NCBI GenBank assembly: GCA_022241785.1
Contig: JAKOMP010000001.1
Coordinates: 124,001 to 188,000, forward strand
Reading direction: 5' to 3'
From: Cyanocohniella sp. LLY
GTDB lineage: Bacteria; Cyanobacteriota; Cyanobacteriia; Cyanobacteriales; Nostocaceae
Length of the DNA: 64,000 nucleotides
A model generated the notes under the pieces. That model was given only the letters and a program-made list of their open reading frames with translations. It was not told where the DNA came from and did not search any database. Each line of letters starts with the position of its first letter. Position 1 is the stretch's first letter. A program made the translations under genes and the position numbers. Of this stretch, positions 26,507 to 35,086 are shown one piece after another.

Positions 26507-27319
26507 ATGACTAATCTACAAATTTTTCTAGATATTGCAACGGAAGCGGCGTTGGCTGCGGGTGCAGTTTTGCAAGGGTATTTGGGTAAATTAGAAGATG
26601 CTATTACCGAAAAGGGTCGCCCTGGTGATTTAGTCACGGCTGCGGATAAAGCCTCGGAGGTGGTAATTTTAGATGTTTTGCGTCGTCACTTTCCCCAACA
26701 TTCCATCCTGGCTGAAGAATCAGGCAAACTGGGAAATCAAGATAATGAATATCTCTGGGCTATTGATCCTTTAGATGGCACAACCAATTATGCTCACCAA
26801 TATCCCGCTTTTGCTGTTTCCATCGGGTTATTAATTAATGGTGTACCGCAAGTTGGTGTGATTTATGACCCTTTTCACAATGAGTTATTCCGGGCGGCTA
26901 ATGGCTTGGGTGCAACACGCGATCGCCATCCCATCAAAGTTTCGGAAACCTCAGAACTGAGTAAAAGTCTGCTGGTAACAGGATTTGCTTATGACCGTCG
27001 GGAAACCTCTGATAACAATTATGCAGAATTTTGTCATCTCACCCATCTTACCCAAGGCGTGAGGCGTAGCGGTTCTGCTGCGTTGGATTTAGCTTATGTT
27101 GCTTGTGGGCGTGTGGATGGTTATTGGGAACGGGGAATTTCACCTTGGGATGTTGTGGCTGGTGTAATTTTATTGCGAGAAGCCGGCGGTAAAGTCACCG
27201 CTTATGATGGTTCTTCCTTTAAGTTGGAATCAGGTAGAATCCTCGCTACTAATGGTAATATTCACAACAACCTGAGTCGAGAATTGGTAGAAGTTCCGCC
27301 CTTGTCTAGTTGGAAATAA
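26507..27319 (+). CDS. suhB: Inositol monophosphatase family protein
   Basis: This cytoplasmic Mg2+/Li+-sensitive phosphatase family acts on inositol-1-phosphate or similar sugar phosphates. The 270-residue protein shows the metal site: Glu in ILAEESG, the WAIDPLDGTTNYAH motif (D-P-L-D-G-T-T), and the second Asp motif GISPWDVVAGVILLREAGG. Length is normal. The exact substrate, including histidinol phosphate in some relatives, cannot be assigned. It follows a gene-free stretch and is followed by a heptanucleotide repeat tract. Confidence 0.88.
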   Translation: MTNLQIFLDIATEAALAAGAVLQGYLGKLEDAITEKGRPGDLVTAADKASEVVILDVLRRHFPQHSILAEESGKLGNQDNEYLWAIDPLDGTTNYAHQYPAFAVSIGLLINGVPQVGVIYDPFHNELFRAANGLGATRDRHPIKVSETSELSKSLLVTGFAYDRRETSDNNYAEFCHLTHLTQGVRRSGSAALDLAYVACGRVDGYWERGISPWDVVAGVILLREAGGKVTAYDGSSFKLESGRILATNGNIHNNLSRELVEVPPLSSWK

Positions 27320-27320
27320 A

Positions 27321-27368
27321 AGTAGGGAGTAGGGAGTAGGGAGTAGGGAGTAGGGAGTAGGGAGTGGG
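27321..27368 (+). repeat. Heptanucleotide tandem repeat, AGTAGGG x6
   Basis: Six perfect AGTAGGG units (27321-27362) followed by AGTGGG, starting 1 bp after a stop codon. It is an STRR typical of Nostoc/Anabaena genomes; related tracts lie at 29693-29790, 29884-29939 (complement) and 59672-59703. Confidence 0.9.
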
Positions 27369-27531
27369 AAGACAAGGAAGTATTTTGGTTATTTTCCCTA
27401 GTCTCTATTACCCCTTATCCCCAGAGGGGTCCACGAGTTCCCCAATCCCCAAATTTGCTACTTACAAATCACCAATTAAGGGAAGTAAACTAGAAAAAAT
27501 CTAATGGCTCCTTTGGGTGCAAAACCGCTCT

Positions 27532-28479
27532 ATGACTTTAAAAATAGATCGTGGATTGTTTAAATATGATTTCATAGATCATCACGCAATTCTGTGTGTT
27601 CCTGTTGACGCACAGGTGAAAGATGTACGTAAACGTTATCTGCAAATCGCCCGCCGCTTACATCCTGATAGCAGTGCTATTAGTTCACCAGAAGAAAAAC
27701 AGCTAGCTAACGAACTTTTATCAAAGTTGGTTAACCCAGCTTATGAAAAACTTTCAGCAGAACGCAGTCGCACAGAATACATCATAATTTTGTCTCAAAT
27801 AGGTAAACGCCTGGTACAAGAATCTACTGCGGTGGAATGGAGTAGTGATGTGGCTAAACAGCTAGCTACTGCACTGGATATTGATCATTTGTATAAAAGT
27901 GCGATCGCTAAAATTGCCGCGACTCAATACGAATCTTTGCAGCAATCAATTTCCGTGATTGCTCAAATCAGCGAGTTGAATTTAGTTTACTTAATGCGGA
28001 GTGCTGGCAAAGTTGCCACTGCGCCACCATCATCGGCTAAACCCCCAAGTAGTTCAGGTACAGCCAGGACAAATACAGCCCCACCACCGCCACCTCCCCC
28101 AAAGGAAGATTCAGCAGTGGAACAGTATGTCCGCCGCGCTCAAAGTTTAATTGACAAAAACCAACTGGCTCAAGCCAAGGTTGAGTTACAAGATGCTCTG
28201 AAGCTAGAACCTAAGAATAGTCGTTGTCATAGTTTGATTGCCTTGGTGTATTTGAAGCAAAATTTACTGAAGCTGGCAAAAGTTCATTTTGATAATGCTC
28301 TCAAATTAGACCCCAAAGATGAAACAGCGTTGACATGGAAACCTAAAATAGAAAAGGCTTTGGGGCAACAATCCAGTGGCTCGAAAGTTACTTCACCTCC
28401 TCATGATGGAACTAAACAACCAGATAAGTCTGGAGGTGGGGGTTTGTTTGGTGGTTTGTTTGGTGGGAAGAAAAAATAA
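27532..28479 (+). CDS. J-domain and TPR protein with Pro-rich linker
   Basis: The protein, about 315 residues from the ATG at 27532 (an in-frame GTG at 27517 would add five residues), combines an N-terminal J-like domain with HPD in RRLHPDSSA at about residues 37-47, a Pro-rich linker (TAPPPPPPPK), and TPR repeats (about 195-270, AQAKVELQDALKLEPKN and LAKVHFDNALKLDPKD). It ends in a Gly/Phe-rich GGGGLFGGLFGGKKK tail. J proteins recruit and stimulate DnaK. Here the intact HPD suggests activity. The stop codon overlaps hisZ by one base. Confidence 0.82.
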   Translation: MTLKIDRGLFKYDFIDHHAILCVPVDAQVKDVRKRYLQIARRLHPDSSAISSPEEKQLANELLSKLVNPAYEKLSAERSRTEYIIILSQIGKRLVQESTAVEWSSDVAKQLATALDIDHLYKSAIAKIAATQYESLQQSISVIAQISELNLVYLMRSAGKVATAPPSSAKPPSSSGTARTNTAPPPPPPPKEDSAVEQYVRRAQSLIDKNQLAQAKVELQDALKLEPKNSRCHSLIALVYLKQNLLKLAKVHFDNALKLDPKDETALTWKPKIEKALGQQSSGSKVTSPPHDGTKQPDKSGGGGLFGGLFGGKKK

Positions 28480-29690
28480 TGGTGTATCAACCAGCAGCGG
28501 GAGCTAGGGATTTATTACCTTTAGACGTGGCTCAAAAACGCTGGATTGAAGACAGGTTACAGCAAGTGTTTCACCGTTGGGGATATCACAGGATTATCAC
28601 CTCAACGTTGGAACGCATGGATACTCTGATGGCGGGGGAAGCAATTCAACGCCAGATGGTAATTCAATTGCAAAATGGTGAAGATGAAGAGTTAGGCCTA
28701 CGTCCAGAATTGACAGCCTCTATTGCTCGTGCAGTGGCTACACGCATGGCAAATGTCAGTTATCCCCAACGGCTTTACTACAATGCTAATGTCTTCCGCC
28801 GCACCTGGGAAAACAGGCACAATCGCCAGCAAGAGTTTTATCAAGCCGGGGTTGAGTTGTTAGGTGTAGGCGGATTGCTTTCTAATGCAGAAGTACTACT
28901 GTTGGCGGCTAATTGTTTGGCGGCACTCGGTTTGCAGAATTGGCATTTAGTTTTAGGCGAAGCGGGAATCACGCGATCGCTCCTGGATGCCTTTCCGGTA
29001 AATCTCCAAGCTAAAGTTCGTAGTGCGATCGCCCATCTCGACCGCATTGCTATAGATACTTTACCCTTGGGTGATGAACTCCGCGATCGCGCCAGAATCA
29101 TGATGGATTTGCGCGGTTCTAGTGCAGATGTCTTGCAAAAAGTTAGCACCCTCGGTTTAGATGCAGAGCAACAAGAGGTAGTAAATAACCTCAAATATCT
29201 GGTAGAGTTATTAGAATCAGAAGGGGATATCCCGTTAATTCTTGACCTCAGCTTAATCCAAACTATCGATTACTACACTGGTATCGTCTTTGAAGTCGTC
29301 AGCAATGCTAACTCGCCAGCACGAGTTTTAGGGCGTGGTGGTCGCTATGACAAGCTGCTGGGACTATATCATCCCCAAGGAGAAGATATTCCCGGAATTG
29401 GCTTTGTACTGAATATCGAAGATTTATACCAAGTTCTTTTATCTACTCAGCAATTGCCACAGGCTACTCCAGCTAGTAACTGGTTAGTAGTTGCAGAAGC
29501 ACCACATGCTGAAGCTGCGGCCTTTGCCTACGCGCAAAAACTGCGGGATTCCACAGACTTGGTAAGAGTAGAAATGGATTTAGGTGGCAGAGATAAACAA
29601 GCCATTAGACAATACGCAAGCGATCGCGGCATTGCTCAAATCGCTTGGATTAAATCTGATGGTTCACCCACAATTGAATCATTGGTTTAA
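28479..29690 (+). CDS. hisZ: ATP phosphoribosyltransferase regulatory subunit HisZ
   Basis: HisZ is a catalytically inactive histidyl-tRNA synthetase homologue that activates short-form HisG in histidine biosynthesis. The 403-residue protein has the class II fold with motif 2-like FRRTWENRHNRQQEFYQAG and the HisS-like LIQTIDYYTGIVFEV and LGRGGRYDKLLG segments. Its length is that of HisZ, and the C-terminal anticodon-binding region is shortened. The ATG overlaps the preceding stop (AATAATGG). It is far from other his genes in this window. Confidence 0.92.
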   Translation: MVYQPAAGARDLLPLDVAQKRWIEDRLQQVFHRWGYHRIITSTLERMDTLMAGEAIQRQMVIQLQNGEDEELGLRPELTASIARAVATRMANVSYPQRLYYNANVFRRTWENRHNRQQEFYQAGVELLGVGGLLSNAEVLLLAANCLAALGLQNWHLVLGEAGITRSLLDAFPVNLQAKVRSAIAHLDRIAIDTLPLGDELRDRARIMMDLRGSSADVLQKVSTLGLDAEQQEVVNNLKYLVELLESEGDIPLILDLSLIQTIDYYTGIVFEVVSNANSPARVLGRGGRYDKLLGLYHPQGEDIPGIGFVLNIEDLYQVLLSTQQLPQATPASNWLVVAEAPHAEAAAFAYAQKLRDSTDLVRVEMDLGGRDKQAIRQYASDRGIAQIAWIKSDGSPTIESLV

Positions 29691-29692
29691 GT

Positions 29693-29790
29693 AGGGATTG
29701 GGGACTAGAGGCTAGAGGCTAGGGACTAGAGGGTAGAGGCTAGGGAGTAGGGACTAGGGACTAGAGGCTAGGGACTGGGGACTGGGAATT
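29693..29790 (+). repeat. Degenerate heptamer repeats (GGGACTA/GAGGCTA)
   Basis: Repeated GGGACTAGA and GAGGCTAGG units fill the first 100 bp after hisZ, degenerate relatives of the AGTAGGG family. The 29691-29988 stretch is entirely repeats and A/T-rich or C-rich spacers. Confidence 0.7.
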
Positions 29791-29883
29791 AGGGAATTAG
29801 GGAATAGGCAATAGATAAAATTTTGGTTATAGCCAGAAGTATATCCCCCCTGCTCCCTGCTCCCTGCTCCCCTGCCTCTTCTC

Positions 29884-29939
29884 CCCTACTCCCTACTCCC
29901 TACTCCCTACTCCCTACTCCCTACTCCCTACTCCCTACT
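29884..29939 (+). repeat. Heptanucleotide tandem repeat, CCCTACT x8
   Basis: Eight perfect CCCTACT units, the reverse complement of AGTAGGG, just upstream of fdxB. Copies of both orientations flank hisZ within 300 bp (29693-29790 in one direction, this one in the other) and could fold back on each other. Confidence 0.9.
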
Positions 29940-29988
29940 CCCCTGTTAGGCTAGATATAGCTGATCCGAAAGATAGGGAATCGAGAAA

Positions 29989-30213
29989 ATGCCACACACT
30001 ATTGTTACTGATGTTTGTGAAGGTGTAGCCGACTGCGTAGATGCTTGTCCTGTAGCTTGCATTCATGAAGGCCCTGGTAAAAATGTCAAGGGAACCGATT
30101 GGTATTGGATTGACTTTGCTACTTGTATAGATTGTGGTATATGTATCCAAGTTTGTCCTGTAGCGGATGCGATCGTTCCAGAAGAACGACCTGATTTGCA
30201 AAAAACACCATAA
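29989..30213 (+). CDS. fdxB: 4Fe-4S (bacterial-type) ferredoxin FdxB
   Basis: The 74-residue protein has a first cysteine group (C-X5-C-X3-CPVACI, around residues 10-25) and a second classical motif CIDCGICIQVCPV around residues 48-60. Two clusters are plausible; the irregular first motif leaves the type of cluster I open. It matches the FdxB family of heterocystous cyanobacteria. It transfers electrons to unspecified partners. The ATG follows a weak AAAGATAGGG site. Confidence 0.85.
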   Translation: MPHTIVTDVCEGVADCVDACPVACIHEGPGKNVKGTDWYWIDFATCIDCGICIQVCPVADAIVPEERPDLQKTP

Positions 30214-30293
30214 AATTTGCTAGTCAACAGTCTCGAAGTTATTTTTAACTTGACTGTTGACCTCATTACTTATTATTTAATGACTAATTACTA

Positions 30294-31022
30294 ATGAATA
30301 ATGACTATTTACTAGAAGTTGAAAATGTCCATGCTGGATATATTAAAGATGTAGATATTCTTCAAGGGGTAAATTTTTATGTAACACCAGGGGAATTAGT
30401 CACCGTGATTGGCCCTAACGGTGCTGGTAAATCTACCTTAGCAAAAGCTATTTTTGGGCTGTTGACTCCCCACACAGGCACAATTACTTTTAAAGGTGAA
30501 AATATTGCCGGGCTAAAGTCAAATCAAATTGTCAGAAAGGGAATGTGCTATGTGCCACAAATTTCTAATGTTTTCCCTTCTTTAAGTGTAGAAGAAAATT
30601 TAGAAATGGGGGCTTTTGTGCGTAATGTTGCCCTCAAACCCTTAAAAGATCAGATATTTACGATGTTTCCTAGATTAAGCGATCGCCGTCGTCAACGTGC
30701 TGGTACTCTATCAGGTGGGGAACGCCAAATGTTGGCAATGGGTAAGGCTTTGATGTTGGAACCTAATTTACTGCTATTAGATGAACCTTCTGCGGCTTTA
30801 TCTCCTATCTTAGTCACCCAAGTATTCGAGCAAATTAAACAAATTAACCAAACAGGTACAGCGATTGTCTTAGTAGAACAAAACGCCCGTAAAGCTTTAG
30901 AAATGGCTGATCGTGGTTATGTACTTGAGTCAGGACGCGATGCTATATCTGGCCCGGGTCAAGAATTATTGCATGATCCCAAAGTAGGTAAATTATATTT
31001 GGGTGCAGGTAAGGCACATTGA
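30294..31022 (+). CDS. natE: Neutral amino acid ABC transporter ATPase, LivF/NatE-like
   Basis: The 242-residue ATPase has Walker A GPNGAGKST, Q-loop, ABC signature LSGGERQML, Walker B LLLLDEPSAALSP, and an H-loop-position motif IVLVEQNARKAL. It is the LivF type; in Anabaena PCC 7120 the LivF-like subunit of the N-I neutral amino acid transporter is NatE, encoded away from the other subunits, as is the case here. The name is therefore a reasonable family inference. No substrate-binding protein or permease lies nearby. Confidence 0.85.
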   Translation: MNNDYLLEVENVHAGYIKDVDILQGVNFYVTPGELVTVIGPNGAGKSTLAKAIFGLLTPHTGTITFKGENIAGLKSNQIVRKGMCYVPQISNVFPSLSVEENLEMGAFVRNVALKPLKDQIFTMFPRLSDRRRQRAGTLSGGERQMLAMGKALMLEPNLLLLDEPSAALSPILVTQVFEQIKQINQTGTAIVLVEQNARKALEMADRGYVLESGRDAISGPGQELLHDPKVGKLYLGAGKAH

Positions 31023-31116
31023 AATACTACTGGTTACTTCCTGGAAATAAAGGTTTCTGCGTTCTCTGGAGTAACAAACATTTTTAACACTAACATTCAG
31101 TCAAGTGGGGTTGTGG

Positions 31117-31737
31117 CTACGTTGGCAGATCACCAGCTTGAAAAATTTGTTTGGCAGTTAAATTCAATTCCGGAAAAGTAGGCGATACAATGCGATCGCT
31201 GTCTCTAAATTGAGTAACTTGGTATTCATCATCGATTAATTGATAAATAGATATAGTCGGTTGTTTCGGATTGCCAATAAATTTTCTACCACCGAGCGCT
31301 GCATAATCTACAATCCAGTATTCTGAAATACCAATAGCTTCGTACTGTCCGAGTTTAGTGAAGTAATCATCACGCCAGTTCAGACTGACAACCTCTATTA
31401 CTAATGGGATTGATGCTGCAAGACTTACGGTTGATTCTTTTTTCCATAGCGGCTCATTTACTAAATTAGTTCGATTAAGTAATAAAATATCTGGGGAATA
31501 AGCAGATTCCGAAGTAGAAGGTTTAATTAGCGCAGTTTTAGGGATCGTATAAGGTAAATTTAATCGGTCAAATTCTACTGTTAATTTTCTTGCTATAAAA
31601 CCAACCATATCTTCATGATCTCCCACTGGTTGCGCCATTTCAACAATCACACCATCATGTAATTCGTATCTTCCGCCCTCGGGTCGCCACGCTGCAAAAT
31701 CTTCAAAGGTTACTAGTTTACTTAAACTTTGAATCAT
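31117..31737 (-). CDS. Uma2-family (DUF820) putative endonuclease
   Basis: The 206-residue protein is a typical cyanobacterial Uma2/DUF820 restriction-like fold. The likely active-site motif of the PD-(D/E)XK type is YSPDILLLNR followed by PLVIEVVSLNWRDDYFTKLGQYEAIG (Asp, then Glu-x-Val). These proteins occur in many copies per genome and their role is unknown. A strong ribosome-binding site GGAGGCAATAAATA precedes the ATG and is almost identical to the leader of the nuclease gene at 37303-38124. Confidence 0.85.
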   Translation of the reverse strand: MIQSLSKLVTFEDFAAWRPEGGRYELHDGVIVEMAQPVGDHEDMVGFIARKLTVEFDRLNLPYTIPKTALIKPSTSESAYSPDILLLNRTNLVNEPLWKKESTVSLAASIPLVIEVVSLNWRDDYFTKLGQYEAIGISEYWIVDYAALGGRKFIGNPKQPTISIYQLIDDEYQVTQFRDSDRIVSPTFPELNLTAKQIFQAGDLPT

Positions 31738-31828
31738 TATTTATTGCCTCCAGTAGCCGATTCAATGGACGCAAAAGTGTAGAGAATAAAAGTGAAATCT
31801 CTACGTTCCTCTGCGTCCTTAAAGCAGT

Positions 31829-33001
31829 TTAATATTCTGGGACTGAAGGATCTACTTCTTTACTCCAAGCATTAATTCCGCCTTTAACATTAGTCCCCTC
31901 AATTCCTGCTTCTTTGAGGATACCCAGGGCTTTGGCAGAGCGTCCGCCCAGCTTACAATGAGCAATTAAGCGGTGACCATTGAGTATTTCTTTGACTCTG
32001 GCTACGCCGTCACCGTTTTCAATATCTGGTAAGGGTATAAGTACAGAACCGGGAATTTTGGCAATTTCGTACTCATGAGGATTACGGACATCCAACAGCA
32101 CAAAATCTTTGGCACCGCTATCGAGTAATTCCTTTAATTCCTTGACGGTCATTTCTGACATTTCCATCTGCTGTTTCGCCTCTTCTGCTTTAGCTTGCGG
32201 AATCCCGCAGAATTGTTCGTAGTCTATCAGTTTTTCAATAACTGGACGGATGGGATTAGGACGCAGCTTTAATTCCCGGAATTTCATTGCTAAGGCATCG
32301 TACAACAGCAATCGCCCACTTAAGGTGTTACCTTGTCCCATGACGATTTTCACTGTTTCTGTTGCCTGGATCAATCCAATAATTCCTGGTAGTATTCCTA
32401 ATACGCCACCTTCTGCACAAGAAGGCACCATTCCTGGTGGTGGTGGTTCTGGGTACAAGTCACGATAATTGGGCCCACCTTCGTAGTTAAAGACTGTGGC
32501 TTGTCCTTCAAAACGGAAAATGGAGCCGTAAACGTTAGGCTTATTTAGTAATACACAAGCATCGTTGACGAGATATCTGGTAGGGAAGTTATCAGTCCCA
32601 TCCACGACGATATCGTAGGGCTTAATGATATCTAAGGCATTTTCCGAACTCAGGCGAGTTTCGTACAAATCAACCTGACAATAGGGATTAATTTCGTGAA
32701 TGCGGTGTTTTGCTGATTCAATCTTGGGTTTACCTACCCAGGATGTACCGTGAATTACTTGGCGTTGGAGATTGGAAGTATCAACGACATCGAAGTCAAC
32801 AATACCAATGCGGCCAATACCTGCGGCGGCTAGATATAAAAGTAATGGCGAACCGAGTCCACCAGTCCCGATACATAATACACTGGCCGATTTTAGGCGT
32901 TTTTGTCCTTCCAGTCCCACTTCTGGCAAAATCAGATGGCGGGAATAGCGTTCGTAATCGTCTTTAGTCAACTGGATTTCATCCAGATTGGGATTGAGCA
33001 T
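31829..33001 (-). CDS. moeB: MoeB-type adenylyltransferase fused to a rhodanese domain
   Basis: This E1-like enzyme adenylates the C-terminus of a ubiquitin-like sulfur carrier; the rhodanese domain can supply persulfide sulfur. The 390-residue protein has the nucleotide motif GTGGLGSPLLLYLAAAGIG (about residues 45-65), the VVDGTDNFPTRYLVND loop and the CAEGGVLG catalytic region, then a rhodanese domain (about 285-390) with active-site Cys in AHCKLGGRSAKAL. The fusion is the MOCS3-like/MoeZ layout. It is immediately upstream of a JAMM protease on the same strand, in line with ubiquitin-like carrier processing. Confidence 0.92.
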   Translation of the reverse strand: MLNPNLDEIQLTKDDYERYSRHLILPEVGLEGQKRLKSASVLCIGTGGLGSPLLLYLAAAGIGRIGIVDFDVVDTSNLQRQVIHGTSWVGKPKIESAKHRIHEINPYCQVDLYETRLSSENALDIIKPYDIVVDGTDNFPTRYLVNDACVLLNKPNVYGSIFRFEGQATVFNYEGGPNYRDLYPEPPPPGMVPSCAEGGVLGILPGIIGLIQATETVKIVMGQGNTLSGRLLLYDALAMKFRELKLRPNPIRPVIEKLIDYEQFCGIPQAKAEEAKQQMEMSEMTVKELKELLDSGAKDFVLLDVRNPHEYEIAKIPGSVLIPLPDIENGDGVARVKEILNGHRLIAHCKLGGRSAKALGILKEAGIEGTNVKGGINAWSKEVDPSVPEY

Positions 33002-33063
33002 AGCAGTTATGGTAGATCAGCGAGGAATATTGATCCTATCGAAAAACGATATCCGTAGTTGAA

Positions 33064-33522
33064 TTAAATTATGTTTTCAATTGTCTCTGCTTGAAACTGG
33101 TGACTATCATCAAGACTCCAGCTTTGGAGTTGACCAGCTTTACCGTTTTGAACGGAAACTATTATATACGAGTATTCTGGCCAAGCATAGAGGCGATCGC
33201 ATTCTGAAGGTGTAGCGGAATTATCGGGGTGGGAATGATAAATACCGATAATATTCAGTGAGCGATCGCGTGCTTGTTTTTGTGCTTGTAACATGATTTG
33301 GGGGGCAATGGCATATCGCCGTCTGGTACTATCTACTGTATAGTCACCTGGAAAATTATCTGCTTGACTCTTCCAGGCGTTTTCTGTGGATATTACTTCT
33401 ATGACGGTTTTACCCCCGCTAGCTAGATCACCAAGAATTAGTCCGCAGCATTCTTCGGGGTAGGTGCTTTCAGCATGGGTGCAGATAATTTGCAAGTGTT
33501 GGGGGAGGAGTTTGAGAACCAC
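33064..33522 (-). CDS. M67 JAMM metallopeptidase (Mec+/CysO-type)
   Basis: The protein has a JAB1/MPN domain with the zinc signature HSHPDNSATPSECD (H-x-H-P...S...D) and the upstream catalytic Glu in YPEECCGLILG. In bacteria this family cleaves sulfur-carrier proteins such as CysO or releases amino acids from ubiquitin-like carriers. It is directly upstream of MoeB-rhodanese on the minus strand, which supports that idea. I start it at GTG 33522 (VVLKLLPQHLQ); the frame is open to a TTG at 33558 that overlaps the preceding gene, so the start is uncertain. Confidence 0.85.
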   Translation of the reverse strand: MVLKLLPQHLQIICTHAESTYPEECCGLILGDLASGGKTVIEVISTENAWKSQADNFPGDYTVDSTRRRYAIAPQIMLQAQKQARDRSLNIIGIYHSHPDNSATPSECDRLYAWPEYSYIIVSVQNGKAGQLQSWSLDDSHQFQAETIENII

Positions 33523-33532
33523 AGAATCTTGC

Positions 33533-33892
33533 TTAAAAATTGTGACTTTGCTTGTCAATATAAGATGCTAGCAATTCCTTCACTTCTACTACATCCCTAA
33601 TCAGGCGATCGTAGTCAGTTGATTCCAGCATATGCAACTCATAACAAAGCAGCAGGTAATATTCCACTTCAATGACTGCATCCCTGGCCATTTCCAAAAA
33701 ATCTAGTTGGTCTTCGTAGTCATCGCGATCGCATCCCTGAGCTATTTTAATGGGAATGGCCGCACAAGCTAACCTAATTTGTTGTGTCAGTCCCAGTAAT
33801 TCCTCTTCGGGAAAGTTTTTGGTAATTTCATAGACTGCAACTGTCAGTTCATGGGCTTTTTCCCACTCTGGGATTTCTCTAAAGTCTGTCAT
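33533..33892 (-). CDS. Four-helix-bundle protein (S23/IVS family)
   Basis: The 119-residue product (ATG at 33892, MTDFREIPEWEKAHELTVAV; a TTG further upstream is less likely) shows the four-helix-bundle pattern with the typical WEKAHELTVAVYEITKNFP start, the FPEEELLGLTQQIRLACAAIP segment and VEYYLLLCYELHML. This family was named after proteins in 23S rRNA intervening sequences and is now known as stand-alone, function unknown. It sits upstream of the JAMM gene in the same direction. Confidence 0.8.
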   Translation of the reverse strand: MTDFREIPEWEKAHELTVAVYEITKNFPEEELLGLTQQIRLACAAIPIKIAQGCDRDDYEDQLDFLEMARDAVIEVEYYLLLCYELHMLESTDYDRLIRDVVEVKELLASYIDKQSHNF

Positions 33893-34025
33893 TTTAATAT
33901 TGGTATCCTTGAAACTGAATCGGGTGACCAATGCCTACCTATATCATATGCCACTACTTCTAGTGTGGAGCTTTTGATCAATTTACTCGCACTCCCAGCA
34001 AATGTAAGAATAAATACCGATAATT

Positions 34026-34826
34026 TTAATTTTTTGCTGTTGCTAAAAATCGCAGCATGACTGCAACTATTGTATCCGGTGACTCAATCAAGAAACTATG
34101 ACCACCACTTTCCATTACCAATAGTTCAGCTTTGGCAATACCTTGAGCGAGTTGCTGAGAAAATTTCACTGGAGTGAGAATATCTTGTCTGCCAACTAAA
34201 ATCAAGGTGGGACAGTAAATGTGTTGCAGACGGTCTTTTGTATCGCTGGATAGGATAGCTCGACTGTGATAATACAGTGTGTGAGGCGCTGGGGGAAAGG
34301 GATAATTAACTGCCCACTCAATCAGTTGTTCTACCATTTTGGGAATAGTATAGAAGTCGTCGCTAAATATCCAGGGTAAGACAACTTTTTCATACAGTTG
34401 CAAATCTATACTCTGGGGTAAGTTGCCCCATGTCTCGATGACACTATTAAATCGTGCATCACCCTTGGCTAAGGAAGATAGTAAAATCAGGCTTTTGACT
34501 TTTTCGGGGTTGGCTATTACTAGTTCTTGGGCAATTTGACCACCCATCGAATGACCTACTACGTTTACACTGTCAATACCGATGTGATCCAGTAATGCGG
34601 CCACATCATTTGCCATTTGCTGAATACTATAAGGACTGTTGGGAGCAGAACTTCGTCCCATCCCGCGATTATCTAAGCGAATTACTTGATATTGGGAAAC
34701 AAGTGCAGGCATGATTAACGACCAATAGGAATGATCACATAAGAAGCCGGCTATTAATAGTAAAGGCTCTCCTGTTCCTTTGATGTCGTAGAATAAATCG
34801 ATTCCGTTAACCTGGACTTTGGGCAT
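34026..34826 (-). CDS. Alpha/beta hydrolase
   Basis: The 266-residue protein has the hydrolase fold with oxyanion-side motif LLIAGFLCDHSYW, the nucleophile elbow GHSMGG, Asp in LVGRQDILTPVKF and His in ESGGHSFLIESPD, giving a Ser-Asp-His triad. There is no signal peptide. The substrate is unknown. The preceding DNA to the next gene (34827-35086) shows nothing recognisable. Confidence 0.86.
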   Translation of the reverse strand: MPKVQVNGIDLFYDIKGTGEPLLLIAGFLCDHSYWSLIMPALVSQYQVIRLDNRGMGRSSAPNSPYSIQQMANDVAALLDHIGIDSVNVVGHSMGGQIAQELVIANPEKVKSLILLSSLAKGDARFNSVIETWGNLPQSIDLQLYEKVVLPWIFSDDFYTIPKMVEQLIEWAVNYPFPPAPHTLYYHSRAILSSDTKDRLQHIYCPTLILVGRQDILTPVKFSQQLAQGIAKAELLVMESGGHSFLIESPDTIVAVMLRFLATAKN

Positions 34827-35086
34827 TCTAATTTAACCTAAAAAAGCTTTAATCTATATGGAATCAGGATTATAGCTTTTAAAGTGAACAGTGAAGGAAT
34901 GAGTTAAACGATTGCTTTCAGTACTGGCGTTCGCCCAACGTTTCTTAGAGCAGCCAATTGCTGTGCCTTGCAGATGCAGCATTAGCATTATAGATAGGGC
35001 AATGATGCAGAGATTTTACAAAATTTTTTAGGTAGGAAAAGCTTACTCGTTCATGAAATACTTTCATTGGAGTAATGCGGGGTTCT

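Noticed and set aside
27321-27368. Possible CRISPR array at the AGTAGGG and CCCTACT tracts
   Set aside because: Units are 7 bp, directly adjacent and without spacers, so these are short tandem repeats.
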